The notes: generated by a model not told the origin, from the sequence alone. DNA of 64,000 nt from Paludibacteraceae bacterium (GCA_017550335.1 JAFZPM010000049.1:62001-126000); one strand, 5' to 3'. Numbered from the stretch's first letter, positions 1 to 8,788 are shown. Numbers and translations: made by a program.

Positions 1-455
1 TCGCTATTCCATACTATTTTTTTCCCTTCTTCTTCAATTGATAACACTCCAAAATCTTTATTTAAAATATCATCAGTCACATCTTCTCTTAAATCTTTAA
101 GACCAATTAGTTTTATTTTACCAGGACCTAAATACTTTGAATAAAACAGATAAGTTCCTGTTATGCATAGACATCTAAAAATAATACTATCTTTTTTTAT
201 AGTTAACGAATATTCGTTATTTTCCTCATGCAATTCATCTTCAAAATCCTCTCGCCCGTAATACACCCCTTCCCAATTATATAGGGTATCAAATTCCGAC
301 ACATAAGAAGCTAAACTATCCGAGGCATCGGCATTGTCAGAATTTTGATTGGCATATCCGCAACTGTTCATGACCAAAAGAGACAAAAGAACAACTATAC
401 AGATTATTAAATATTTGTTTGAATTGAATTGTTTTTCCTTCATCTTGTCTACCAT
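1..455 (-). CDS. Partial lipoprotein, function unknown (C-terminus outside window)
   Basis: The reading frame is open from a start at 455 (or 443) to the left edge, about 150 codons. The N-terminus has a lysine/asparagine-rich n-region, a hydrophobic stretch (LIICIVVLLSLLV) and a cysteine in MNSCGY, which fits a lipoprotein signal. The mature start is rich in Asp/Ser, followed by a segment with several Glu/Asp residues. The frame is clearly more AT-rich than its neighbours. It lies 27 nt downstream of the large exported protein on the same strand and may share its transcript. I recognise no domain. The start at 455 adds MVDK before the second Met; neither start has a clear ribosome site. Confidence 0.6.
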   Translation of the reverse strand, partial: MVDKMKEKQFNSNKYLIICIVVLLSLLVMNSCGYANQNSDNADASDSLASYVSEFDTLYNWEGVYYGREDFEDELHEENNEYSLTIKKDSIIFRCLCITGTYLFYSKYLGPGKIKLIGLKDLREDVTDDILNKDFGVLSIEEEGKKIVWNS

Positions 456-482
456 TTCGTATTAGGATAATTGAAAAACATA

Positions 483-3400
483 TCACCGAACGATCTTCTG
501 TCCATTCACCACATACACACCCGACCGGATCGGCTTCACGACACGCAAACCGGCCTGCATATAGAACTGGTCCACCAATAGACCACGCATATCGTAGATC
601 GTCACCCATTGCGCCTTGCCCACCGTCTCGAAGCAGAAGCCCTCCTCCACATTGTAGACAAGCAGGGAAGTGGTCTCGTTCCGCAGTTCATCCACCGCCG
701 TCAAATCACCCGCCAATGCCTTCACTTCGGCCTTGGAAAGGATGATCCACCTTTGCTGGCTCGCAGAATTCTGGTGGTCGAATCGCGCGGCGGAAACACT
801 GTTGTTCGCGGAGGATAAGGCCATCGGACGGTTCGTTCCGTCAGCGAAGACCATCCAATAGGACTTCAGGTTGAAATACTGGTTAGTGACATTCTGACGG
901 GAACCCATCAGCTGCACCGCATATTTCTCCTGCGAGCCCAAGGAGAGCCTTGAATTGGCGCAGGAGAGCGATTTATCCTCCGATACGTTCCGGAAATCAT
1001 ACAACTGCGTTTCCGGCTCGAAATGGATCTTCCAGGCGTAGGAATTCTCCTTGAGCATGGTCTGCCAATCCGTGGCCTTCACCGAAAGATTGCCGTTCTC
1101 CAACCGTAAGGAGGTCGGTGTGCTTGCATCCTGAGCAGCGGACAAAAGGTAATAGGTCTCGTAATCCTCCTGCGTGAACGTGTAGGCTGGGGAAGCGAAC
1201 GCACCTGACACCGGCGGCAAGTTATCCTCTCCCAACGCTTGGATAATCAGCGCATTGGCGTAATAGAGGATACGTGTGCCGTCATCCTCGTGCGCCCCAT
1301 TGATACCATACGGCCAGAAGTGCGTGTTATCGCCCTTCAATTGGGCGGAGTTGTCATTCTCCAGGAAATGTAGGATCTGGTCCGTACGTTCTCCCAGCCA
1401 GAAGCCTTTGGTCGTCTCCTGTCGGTAGATGGATGAGTTCATCCAATTATCCGTCGTACCGACACCTGCGGCGTGGCACATCTCATGCTGGATCGTACCC
1501 GTACGCTGGTAGCTAGCGTTCGGTCCGACCCTCATCCAACCTCCATAGCTACAATCCGCGGTCTGGGTGCTCGCCCCATACGAAACGGTCAGATGCAGGC
1601 CACGGATGCTCGTGATATTGTTCCAGACATCACACGCGTCCGCCACAGCCTCGTTGATACGATTGTTCTCCTCGTCGGAGCCTCCATTGTTGTACGACCA
1701 GGTGATGTCACCCTTCGGCAAGGTGCAGATCTTGATGCGCTCGCCATAACCCACCGCATTCGACCGCGTGATCGCATAAGGGCGGATATAATAGACCGTG
1801 GAAGGGGTCAACCCTGTCATGACATAGATGGTCCCGTTGTTAGTGTAGGATAGGGAAGAGCGGTCGTCCAACACCGTCGGGTTGGAGGAGGTGGACCAGC
1901 AGAAGCCCCGCTCCGTGATGTTATTGCCTGAGAACGTGGCACGCCCGAAAGCCATCGTCGCACCCGTCGCATGACGAGGATCCGTCACGACCGTAGGGAT
2001 ATCCCCCGTCGCATTCGACACCTGGAACGTGAATATAGCGTCGTCGAGCCGCTTCACACACCCGTCAAGGTCATCCACACCCATCGACTCATTGCCTAAA
2101 TACTTCTTCGCCTCGTCTATGGCCGCCTGCAGCTCTGCGCTACCATTCTTTCCCTCCTGATAGGTGTTCTCGGCCAAGGCTATCTCCTCCGCAAGACGCT
2201 GGAACGCCGCGGCCGACGAACCCGCCAGCTCGGTATACTGACGAAGACGTGTCGCGATGGAGGAGAGATCCTTCTCGTTCGGACTTCCCAACCACGCCTT
2301 CGCCTTGGTTACCTCAGCCTCCAATTGGGTTCGGTATGCCTTGTAGATTGTTCCACTCAACAGATCCTCAGCCACATCCACACGCCGTTGGATCTCCGCC
2401 GTATAATCGTCCATGCTAGCCGCACTGTACATTAGCCTGAAATTATCCACCGCCAACCAGTTGCCGGAAGCGTTTTTAGCCACAAAACCTATTGAAAAGT
2501 TCTCCTCCATATGGGTGAACTGCAAGGTATATTCCTTCTTCTCGGAGACCGCCACACTGTCACCGCCCGCGATGATCCATGCGCCCGTCTGACCATTCCT
2601 TCCGTCCTGCGTGTTCTGCGCCGCCACCTTCAGCGTATAGACACCGTTGGGAGCCTCCGAACCAATCTCCTGGACAACACTTGCGCTACCCACCTTAGAG
2701 CCTGCGGAAACCCATTTCTCCGCATAGTAGTTGCCTGATTTCAGCGAGAACGACGTGTTAGACTGCGTCTGTAGGCCTGACACGCTCCATCCCTCAAAAC
2801 CATCCTCGAAGCTTGGGTTCACGATGAAACGGGTCATGTCTGAAGGATGATCCGAGGAGGAGTTGGCCCAACCATACACCTCCAACTGATTCCTCAATGC
2901 CTCGTCCGCCTTGAAAAGATCCGCATAGGAAGCGCTCTCATCGTCGCACACACGCTGCACCTCGTCCATCACGGCCTTCAGATCGGCCGCATTGTTCCCC
3001 GTACCGCTACCATAGGTGGTGCTGGCGGTGGAGAGGGTGGTCCGCAGTGTGGAACGCATCCCGGCGATCAAGTTGCTATTATCACCCACCAGATAGAGCC
3101 TCACGAAATCGACCACCACCTTGGCGGAATTGGCCGAACCGTTCGCCACGCCCTTGAAACCGATCTGCACCTTGCCTTCCTTCTCCGACGAAAGGGTAAA
3201 GGAGACCTCATCCACCGTCCAATTCATAGGGAAAGAGGAGAGGCGGGAAAGGGAGGAGGAGCCGTTGTCCGGAATCCATCCCAAAAGGCTATATCCATTA
3301 GTGGAATTGCTACCGTTGTAGAAGGCGGCCTGCAGCTTGTACGAACCAGCCGGCAAGGTGATCTTCTGATAATACTTCAAAGACTCCTCCCAGCCCGTGC

Positions 3401-3713
3401 TGAGCACCAAACAGCCACCCTTCGAGCCCTGATAGCCCGACGAAGGAACCTTTCCGTTGGTGTTGAACGTCTTGCCCGTTCCCAGCTCATAGACACCCGT
3501 CACGGTGTAATCCACACCGATATCCTTGCTCCAGCCGTAGACAGGGAGAATCTCCTGCGCCACGTTCCCTTGCTCATTCGCCTTATAATCAAAGTGTTCC
3601 GAGTCGTCGAACCCATAGTTCTGCAGATAAAGGTCCGAGATATCAATATCAGCCCACGCCGAAGCGCAGAAAGCCAAAGAGAACGTAATAATGGATAATA
3701 AACGTGTTTTCAT
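483..3713 (-). CDS. Secreted HExxH (zinc metallopeptidase-like) protein with T9SS type A sorting tail
   Basis: This protein of about 1076 residues starts with a signal peptide (MKTRLLSIITFSLAFCASAWA). The ORF opens upstream at 3785, but that ATG lies inside the -7 box, so 3713 is preferred. The N-terminal half looks like carbohydrate-binding or jelly-roll segments. An Fn3-like section follows (near residues 590-680), then a putative catalytic region with HEMCHAAGVG at about residues 743-752, the HExxHxxG pattern of zinc-dependent peptidases. A region near residues 920-1000 resembles a ricin-type or other binding module. The C-terminus ends in GVYVVNGQKIVR, typical of Por-secretion type A tails, which implies export across the outer membrane by T9SS. 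Peptidase activity is inferred from the motif only; the substrate is unknown. Confidence 0.75.
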   Translation of the reverse strand: MKTRLLSIITFSLAFCASAWADIDISDLYLQNYGFDDSEHFDYKANEQGNVAQEILPVYGWSKDIGVDYTVTGVYELGTGKTFNTNGKVPSSGYQGSKGGCLVLSTGWEESLKYYQKITLPAGSYKLQAAFYNGSNSTNGYSLLGWIPDNGSSSLSRLSSFPMNWTVDEVSFTLSSEKEGKVQIGFKGVANGSANSAKVVVDFVRLYLVGDNSNLIAGMRSTLRTTLSTASTTYGSGTGNNAADLKAVMDEVQRVCDDESASYADLFKADEALRNQLEVYGWANSSSDHPSDMTRFIVNPSFEDGFEGWSVSGLQTQSNTSFSLKSGNYYAEKWVSAGSKVGSASVVQEIGSEAPNGVYTLKVAAQNTQDGRNGQTGAWIIAGGDSVAVSEKKEYTLQFTHMEENFSIGFVAKNASGNWLAVDNFRLMYSAASMDDYTAEIQRRVDVAEDLLSGTIYKAYRTQLEAEVTKAKAWLGSPNEKDLSSIATRLRQYTELAGSSAAAFQRLAEEIALAENTYQEGKNGSAELQAAIDEAKKYLGNESMGVDDLDGCVKRLDDAIFTFQVSNATGDIPTVVTDPRHATGATMAFGRATFSGNNITERGFCWSTSSNPTVLDDRSSLSYTNNGTIYVMTGLTPSTVYYIRPYAITRSNAVGYGERIKICTLPKGDITWSYNNGGSDEENNRINEAVADACDVWNNITSIRGLHLTVSYGASTQTADCSYGGWMRVGPNASYQRTGTIQHEMCHAAGVGTTDNWMNSSIYRQETTKGFWLGERTDQILHFLENDNSAQLKGDNTHFWPYGINGAHEDDGTRILYYANALIIQALGEDNLPPVSGAFASPAYTFTQEDYETYYLLSAAQDASTPTSLRLENGNLSVKATDWQTMLKENSYAWKIHFEPETQLYDFRNVSEDKSLSCANSRLSLGSQEKYAVQLMGSRQNVTNQYFNLKSYWMVFADGTNRPMALSSANNSVSAARFDHQNSASQQRWIILSKAEVKALAGDLTAVDELRNETTSLLVYNVEEGFCFETVGKAQWVTIYDMRGLLVDQFYMQAGLRVVKPIRSGVYVVNGQKIVR

Positions 3714-3782
3714 GATATGTACAATATAAAGGGCAAACGCAAGACGCATCGGCCTCGCATCACCCCTGCGTTCAGTATAGCG

Positions 3783-3814
3783 CAAATGTAAAATAAAAAT
3801 CCCTAAATGCCGAA
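3783..3814 (-). promoter_or_regulatory. Promoter of the HExxH exported protein
   Basis: On the minus strand the sequence reads TTCG-N20-TACATTTG, close to the Bacteroidota sigma-70 consensus TTTG-N19-21-TAnnTTTG. Transcription would begin near 3776, leaving about 60 nt of leader before the chosen start at 3713. Confidence 0.6.
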
Positions 3815-3929
3815 AAAACCGTCGAATTTTATGGGAAGGTCCAACCGTGCTTCCCCTCGTTCAACGTCAACGGAATTTTTATATAAAAGATTGATATAGA
3901 GTAGGGTAATGTCCCATTCCGGACATACC

Positions 3930-5261
3930 CTAATTGAATAACTTATCCAGTTTTTGTATGCTGGAGGACAGACAGAAGACGATCACATCGTCGCCCGGCT
4001 GGATATGGGTATTACCGTTCGCGATTTCCCCCTTGCCGTCACGTATCACACCACCGATGAAGATGTCGCGCGGTATCTTGAGGCCCTTGATCTCCGCCTT
4101 GGTGATGTAGGCACCCTCCTTAGGCGTCAGTTCGACAACCTGCGCATCCACGTGCGTCAGTCCCTTCACGTTCCTGACGTCGGCGTCCAGCGTATATTGG
4201 TAGATATAGCTGGCGGCGATCAGTTTCTTGTTGATGACCGTACCGATGTCCAAGTTCTCCGCCAACGGTATGTAGTCAATGTTCTCCACCTCCGAGATGG
4301 TCTTCCGAAGACCGAATCTCTTAGCGGAGATGCAAGCCAATATATTAGCCTCCGAGTTGTCCGTCAAGGCGACGAAAGCGTCCACATCCTCGATGCCCTC
4401 CTCGCGCAGCAGCTCCAAGTTCGTGGCGTCACCCAAGATGACCAAGGCGTTGTCCATCTTCTCCGCCAGCTTCATGATCTTGCTCTTATCCTTCTCGAGG
4501 ACCTTCACATGGATATCGTCATGGAGCATATCGACGGTACGTTGCGTGATGTTTCCACCACCCATGATCATCAGATCCTTCACCTGGATCACCTCCTTAC
4601 CCGCCTGTTCACGCACATTGGCGATGAAGTCGCGCGTCGTGATAAAGTAGACTATATCGTTCGCCAAGATCTCGTCATCTCCCTTAGGGATGATGGTGGA
4701 CAAGTCTCGACGGATAGCCACGACACGATAGAACTCACTGTGTTTCAAGTCTTTCAGCGGTTGGTTGATGATAGGAGCGTTACTACGCACCTTCATACCG
4801 ATCAGGGTCAACTCACCGTCGCTGAACTCCATCCATTGGCGGACCCAGTTCATTCTGAGCGAATTGACGATCTCCTTAGCGGCCAGCACCTCAGGATAAA
4901 TCAGGGAATCGATGCCCAGATCCTTAAATCTGGCGGTATTTTTAGGAGAAAGATATTCGTAATTATTGATTCGGGCCACCGTCTTCTTAGCGCCCATGTT
5001 ATGGGCCAGTATGCACGAAGTGATATTCTGGCTCTCGTATGGTGTAACACCGATAAACAAATCTGCCTGGGAAACATTCGCCTCTTCCAAATCCTTGATG
5101 GACGTGGTGCAGCCCGTGACCGTCATCAGGTCATAATTGGACTCCATCCTTTGCAGTTTCTCCTCGTCATCATCCAAAAGGATGATGTCATGGTTCTCTC
5201 TCGACAACATCTTCGCCAAGTGAGTACCCACTTCTCCAGCACCTGCAATAATTATTTTCAT
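3930..5261 (-). CDS. trkA: Trk system K+ uptake regulatory subunit TrkA
   Basis: TrkA is the cytoplasmic NAD(H)-binding gating subunit of Trk/Ktr potassium channels. At 443 residues this has the full two-repeat architecture: an N-terminal Rossmann fold (GAGEVGTHLAKML from residue 6), a first TrkA-C domain (about 140-220), a second Rossmann fold starting at MGGGNITQR (about 233), and a second TrkA-C domain at the end. The membrane partner TrkH is not in this window. A hairpin (3902-3932) overlaps the stop codon and may help end the transcript. An open frame of 438 codons on the opposite strand is a shadow. Confidence 0.93.
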   Translation of the reverse strand: MKIIIAGAGEVGTHLAKMLSRENHDIILLDDDEEKLQRMESNYDLMTVTGCTTSIKDLEEANVSQADLFIGVTPYESQNITSCILAHNMGAKKTVARINNYEYLSPKNTARFKDLGIDSLIYPEVLAAKEIVNSLRMNWVRQWMEFSDGELTLIGMKVRSNAPIINQPLKDLKHSEFYRVVAIRRDLSTIIPKGDDEILANDIVYFITTRDFIANVREQAGKEVIQVKDLMIMGGGNITQRTVDMLHDDIHVKVLEKDKSKIMKLAEKMDNALVILGDATNLELLREEGIEDVDAFVALTDNSEANILACISAKRFGLRKTISEVENIDYIPLAENLDIGTVINKKLIAASYIYQYTLDADVRNVKGLTHVDAQVVELTPKEGAYITKAEIKGLKIPRDIFIGGVIRDGKGEIANGNTHIQPGDDVIVFCLSSSIQKLDKLFN

Positions 5262-5345
5262 AAATTCTAATTTGTATCCCGCGAATTTAGTGAAAAATAT
5301 GATAGGTGTACCATAGAAACGTTTACAAGCGCTTTTTCCAGGAAA

Positions 5346-6293
5346 CTACAACGTATGTATTCCCTCCCTGAACGTCGGATATTTCAGCTGCGGGAGGAGT
5401 TCCGCCCTCATGCGGCTCGTGTCCCCATAATAAGGCACCTTCCCGATGGTGATGAAGTCCTGCGTCAATGGCGCGCGGCATCCCGTGAGACTGGAAACCG
5501 TCTCGAACACCCATGCGGCAGTGCGGATCATCCACATCGGCATCACCCACGGACGGCAGGTTCCCCATTCCTTCGCCGCCTCGTCCAAGAACTCCTTCAG
5601 CGTCTGCACCCCTTCGTCGCCGAGATGATAAATGCCCGATGCGGTCGGGGAGAGGATGGCCGCCTTCGTCGCCGCCACATAATCGTCCTTGGAAATCAAG
5701 TGGATATAGTTCGGCTCCTTCCAAATGCCCAACAAGCAATGGCGGGAAAACCAGTGCGCGGCGTCTATCATCAGGATGCCCTTCCCATAGACCATTCCGC
5801 AACGTAATATCACCTTTTCAAAGCCAGTCTCCGCCAACAAGAGCTTCTCCTCCTCCAAACGGGTCTTCGCATGCACCGAATTGGGCGTGCCGTCCAACCT
5901 GCCTGTCGCAGGGTGCTCAGGGGTGGTATCCCCCTCCACGTGCGGGAAACTGAACAGGATCACTTTCTTCACACCGGCGGTCTTCGCCGCACGGAGCAGG
6001 TTCGAAAAATATTGCGTGTTGGTGGTCGGAAGAAACTTCTCAGGATTTCCTTTGAACAGGATGCCTGCGAAATGGATCACCGTGTCTACGCCTTTCAGCG
6101 AATCAATCAGGGAGTTCTCCTCCCGCAAATCCACTTGGAAAGGCTTCACCTTCTCATGCTTCAGTAACGACTCCGGCAGAGGATTCTTATGCCATAGGAG
6201 ATGCAACTCGACCTCGTCGGAGAGGAGCCCCTCCGCCAATAGGCTACCCAAATTACCAGCCGCTCCGGTTATCGCTACAACTTGTTTTTCCAT
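5346..6293 (-). CDS. Atypical NAD(P)-dependent epimerase/dehydratase (extended SDR family)
   Basis: The 315-residue protein has an N-terminal Rossmann motif GAAGNLGSLL (residues 10-19), an acidic residue after beta-3 (QVDLRE) and the HFAG motif typical of extended SDR proteins. At the usual YxxxK catalytic site the lysine appears to be K143 (HAKTRLEEE), but the residue four positions before it is Ser139, not Tyr. The protein may therefore be non-catalytic or belong to the atypical SDR group that binds NAD(P) without the standard chemistry. It sits between TrkA and a phosphoesterase on the same strand, with gaps of 84 and 63 nt. The substrate cannot be predicted. Confidence 0.8.
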   Translation of the reverse strand: MEKQVVAITGAAGNLGSLLAEGLLSDEVELHLLWHKNPLPESLLKHEKVKPFQVDLREENSLIDSLKGVDTVIHFAGILFKGNPEKFLPTTNTQYFSNLLRAAKTAGVKKVILFSFPHVEGDTTPEHPATGRLDGTPNSVHAKTRLEEEKLLLAETGFEKVILRCGMVYGKGILMIDAAHWFSRHCLLGIWKEPNYIHLISKDDYVAATKAAILSPTASGIYHLGDEGVQTLKEFLDEAAKEWGTCRPWVMPMWMIRTAAWVFETVSSLTGCRAPLTQDFITIGKVPYYGDTSRMRAELLPQLKYPTFREGIHTL

Positions 6294-6356
6294 ACCTGCT
6301 TAATTTTTGGAATTGATGAATAGATTTTATATGATGCGCAATGCGGACAAAATGCG

Positions 6357-7022
6357 TCACTTCGAAGAAATATCCAGCGTCAGAAGAGGGTAGGCGACCT
6401 CCTTCATGTTATTGCAACGGCTCACGTTATAGAGGGTCATCCCCCTCCATTTCACCCTTTTATGATTACCTTGGTGGATATGTCCGCAAAAAACGTAACG
6501 TATCTTACGAGACTCAAGCGCAGCCGTCAGCTCCGGACTTCCCACATCCAAACCATCCTCCACACCCGCCAATCCACCGATCTCGAACGGCGCGGCGTGG
6601 GCGATCAGGATATCACACCTCTCGGGTATCCTCTGGAACGTCTCCATCAACTGCGCCGACTCCTCGCTGAAGGCGATGTTACGCTTCGGCGGCAGGGTAT
6701 TGGGCGTCCCGTAGAAACGAAGCCCCTCCAATGTCATCGAATTATTGCACAATATCTTCAGCTTGGACGAAGAGAGCGAGGTGAGCCGCTTCCCCTTGTA
6801 GAGCTCCTCGAAATAGTAATCATGGTTGCCTGGCACCAAGACGACGTACTTACAAGGCAAGGAGGAAACCCATGGCGAGAAATAGTCGTAAAACCACTGT
6901 TCCTGCGCCACCGCATCCTTATCCATCTCCTTGGGAAAGACATCCCCTCCGATGATGACAATGTCACATGCGGAGATGTTGGGCAAATGACCATGGATGT
7001 CCGATGTTACCGTGAACTTCAT
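6357..7022 (-). CDS. Calcineurin-like metallophosphoesterase
   Basis: The five blocks of the calcineurin-type phosphoesterase fold are present in 221 residues: DIHGH (residues 8-12), GGDVF (about 26), PGNHDYYFE (about 64), a histidine in IAHAAPF (about 140) and CGHIHQG (about 179). These residues coordinate two metal ions. No signal peptide is seen, so it should be cytoplasmic. The family includes phosphodiesterases and phosphatases, and the motif set does not identify the substrate. A -7 box (TAACTTTG, minus strand, 7042-7049) lies about 20 nt upstream of the start. Confidence 0.88.
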   Translation of the reverse strand: MKFTVTSDIHGHLPNISACDIVIIGGDVFPKEMDKDAVAQEQWFYDYFSPWVSSLPCKYVVLVPGNHDYYFEELYKGKRLTSLSSSKLKILCNNSMTLEGLRFYGTPNTLPPKRNIAFSEESAQLMETFQRIPERCDILIAHAAPFEIGGLAGVEDGLDVGSPELTAALESRKIRYVFCGHIHQGNHKRVKWRGMTLYNVSRCNNMKEVAYPLLTLDISSK

Positions 7023-7158
7023 ATTTCTTCTCTTATATCCGCAAAGTTAATAAATGTTCCGTTTCCAGCCTCATTTCCACCCTTTTTTAATCGTGAAAAC
7101 GGACGAAAAAGGGAGAGGAGACCACCAACGTTAAACAATGTTAAATATTTATTCAACT

Positions 7159-7190
7159 ATTGTGTAATTATGTTTTATAACATATTTTTG
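7159..7190 (+). promoter_or_regulatory. Promoter of a short transcription unit
   Basis: ATTG-N20-TATTTTTG matches the Bacteroidota promoter pattern. Transcription would start near 7197 and run into the terminator at 7333-7378, giving an RNA of about 180 nt. Confidence 0.6.
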
Positions 7191-7235
7191 CAACATCAAA
7201 ATTAAAGGAAAGTTGAACATAAAATACTAAGCAAA

Positions 7236-7292
7236 ATGGTTTGTTTGAACATGATCGTGATTGCCCTGATTAGAAAGTACGCCAAGTTCTAA
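7236..7292 (+). CDS. Candidate 18-residue hydrophobic peptide
   Basis: The frame encodes MVCLNMIVIALIRKYAKF: a short hydrophobic core followed by a positively charged tail, a shape seen in membrane-associated micropeptides. It is the only credible frame in a compact unit with its own promoter (7159-7190) and a strong terminator (7333-7378). The leader before the ATG is about 39 nt; an AAGGA sits 26 nt upstream, too far for a normal ribosome site. I do not recognise the peptide. The RNA itself could be the functional product. Confidence 0.4.
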   Translation: MVCLNMIVIALIRKYAKF

Positions 7293-7332
7293 TCTGAAAG
7301 AAATTTCTTCATTTTAAGGTTATTAAATTGTT

Positions 7333-7378
7333 AAGCGCATTTGGTCGGCAAGCCGGATGCGCTTTAATTTTTTTTTTT
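7333..7378 (+). terminator. Rho-independent terminator of the short unit
   Basis: Arms AAGCGCAT (7333-7340) and ATGCGCTT (7357-7364) pair perfectly, and an inner CGG/CCG can extend the hairpin. A run of about ten T follows. Confidence 0.8.
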
Positions 7379-7551
7379 AGTATATATACTAGAGGGAAGA
7401 GGGAAAAATACTACTTGCCACACCAAAAGAGGAAACATCATAACATCACAGAGGATGGACAAGCAAAAAGATGCATAACATCCATACGACTAAACATCCA
7501 TAGATTTCACGCCTCAGAATAGGGACTCAACAAAACAAGATAAACAAAGAA

Positions 7552-7573
7552 AGGGCATCCTCCCGGATGCCCT
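7552..7573 (-). terminator. Hairpin terminator ending a very short minus-strand transcript
   Basis: AGGGCATCC and GGATGCCCT form a perfect 9-bp stem. On the minus strand it is followed by TTCTTTGTTT, a T-rich though interrupted tail. With the promoter at 7611-7640 it would define an RNA of only about 55 nt. Confidence 0.5.
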
Positions 7574-7610
7574 ATCCACAACAGTTATATATTAAAATAA
7601 TTAACGTGCA

Positions 7611-7640
7611 CAAATGTAGTAATAAAAAATGAAACACAAA
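7611..7640 (-). promoter_or_regulatory. Minus-strand promoter in the gene-poor interval
   Basis: On the minus strand the sequence reads TTTG-N18-TACATTTG. No protein gene follows; the next element is the hairpin at 7552-7573. Confidence 0.45.
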
Positions 7641-7816
7641 CTATTCCTCTGATTTTTTTTGCATTAGAAAGTAAAAAAATTTCTTCACCAATAGAGCAAC
7701 ATCATCAAACATAAAATATACAACAATAAATCAATCACGATAACAATGGAACAACGCTCCTTCACCCCCAATATCGGGTAGGGGAAAAAGAAAATCCCTA
7801 CAAAAAAATGTAAGCG

Positions 7817-7848
7817 AAAAAAAAGGGCGACACGAAAATCGGCCGCCC
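7817..7848 (-). terminator. Terminator of the lipoprotein gene at 7873-8745
   Basis: On the minus strand GGGCG and CGCCC pair around a 14-nt loop and are followed by eight T. It lies about 25 nt beyond the stop codon. Confidence 0.7.
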
Positions 7849-7872
7849 ATGGGATATTACATGAAAAATTCA

Positions 7873-8745
7873 TCAATTCACATCTGACTGAAGAATCGGA
7901 CCTGCGACAATGGTACCCGCATCACCTGTCATGAACTTTTTAACGTTAGGGTACAGACCCTCATTCTTCTCAGGTTCGGTCACGGACCATACATAATAGA
8001 CCGTATTAGGCTTCAGTTTAGGAATAACATAAAAACCGTTGTTGTTCACCCTACAATCATCCGACGTCAAGGAGTTCTCCGCACGGATATAGATCCTTTG
8101 GTCAACACCCGGCAAATACTCGGAACCTTTAGAAGCGAAAGCCTCCATATAACCAACGACGCCACACAAATTAGCATTTTTACCATCGTTAATGTAGAAA
8201 TCGCCGCCATATACTTGTCCTCCGTCAACCTTCACGTCAAACACTGTAGCCGATTTGCCGTCCACATTGTCATTGTAAGCGAAGATTTTATAGTTGCCGT
8301 CATTCAGGTAATCGAATCTGTATGTACCATCATAAGAGGTTCTAGCCTTATCGTCGTACCCATATTCATGGTCCCCATATATGATGAACACATCCTCGTC
8401 GCATCCAACGATCGTATCTTTCCCGAAACGGAACATCCGATTCATAACCCTTGTGTAGTGGTCCCTAAGGCTGGTCAAGGAATCCATCTGCGCTGAGGTA
8501 AGCGTCTTCTTCCCATACATTTTGTTCAAGACCGCATTATTCTCACTGATCGTGTTCATCAAATTCTTCAGAACGTCGGCATCTCCATCAATGTTGGAAT
8601 TACAATAGATGTCCCCATCGTCGATGATCTTATAAACCTTTCCCACGATGGAACCATCACCACCTTCACCTTCCTCTTTCTCACACGAATAAAAGAATCC
8701 TGACAAAAAAGATAAGCCGGCCAAAATAACTAACGTGTTTCTCAT
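7873..8745 (-). CDS. Predicted lipoprotein, function unknown
   Basis: The protein has 290 residues. The N-terminus (MRNTLVILAGLSFLSGFFYSC) is a lipoprotein signal with Cys21 as the likely lipidated residue, followed by a charged EKEEGEGG linker that suits surface or periplasmic anchoring in Bacteroidota. The mature part starts with a GSIVGKVY strand and later has a segment (YDGTYRFDYLNDGNYKI) resembling carboxypeptidase-regulatory/Cna-B-like beta-sandwich folds. A second similar strand pattern lies near residue 190. No catalytic motif is visible. It has its own promoter (8789-8820) and terminator, so it is probably monocistronic. Confidence 0.75.
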   Translation of the reverse strand: MRNTLVILAGLSFLSGFFYSCEKEEGEGGDGSIVGKVYKIIDDGDIYCNSNIDGDADVLKNLMNTISENNAVLNKMYGKKTLTSAQMDSLTSLRDHYTRVMNRMFRFGKDTIVGCDEDVFIIYGDHEYGYDDKARTSYDGTYRFDYLNDGNYKIFAYNDNVDGKSATVFDVKVDGGQVYGGDFYINDGKNANLCGVVGYMEAFASKGSEYLPGVDQRIYIRAENSLTSDDCRVNNNGFYVIPKLKPNTVYYVWSVTEPEKNEGLYPNVKKFMTGDAGTIVAGPILQSDVN

Positions 8746-8788
8746 ATTCTAAAAAATAAAATCCTTTATATCCTTTATATTCCCGGTT

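Larger units (their letters stand above)
7293..7872. other. Gene-poor interval with signals on both strands
   Basis: No convincing protein gene is visible in this AT-rich stretch of 580 nt. From left to right it holds the terminator of the 18-residue peptide unit, an unstructured A-rich segment (about 7380-7550), a perfect 9-bp hairpin (7552-7573), a minus-strand promoter (7611-7640), and the minus-strand terminator of the lipoprotein at 7873-8745. Reading frames of about 60 codons in this stretch lack starts, composition or homology that would support them. Confidence 0.6.

Noticed and set aside
2847-3698. Open frame of 283 codons antisense to the HExxH gene
   Set aside because: Arg/His-rich composition typical of antisense reading of this gene and no homology.
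3954-5270. Open frame of 438 codons on the strand opposite trkA
   Set aside because: Low-complexity composition, full overlap with a well-matched TrkA and no recognisable domain; a shadow.
7328-7522. Frame of 64 codons in the gene-poor interval
   Set aside because: It begins inside a terminator and has no protein-like composition.
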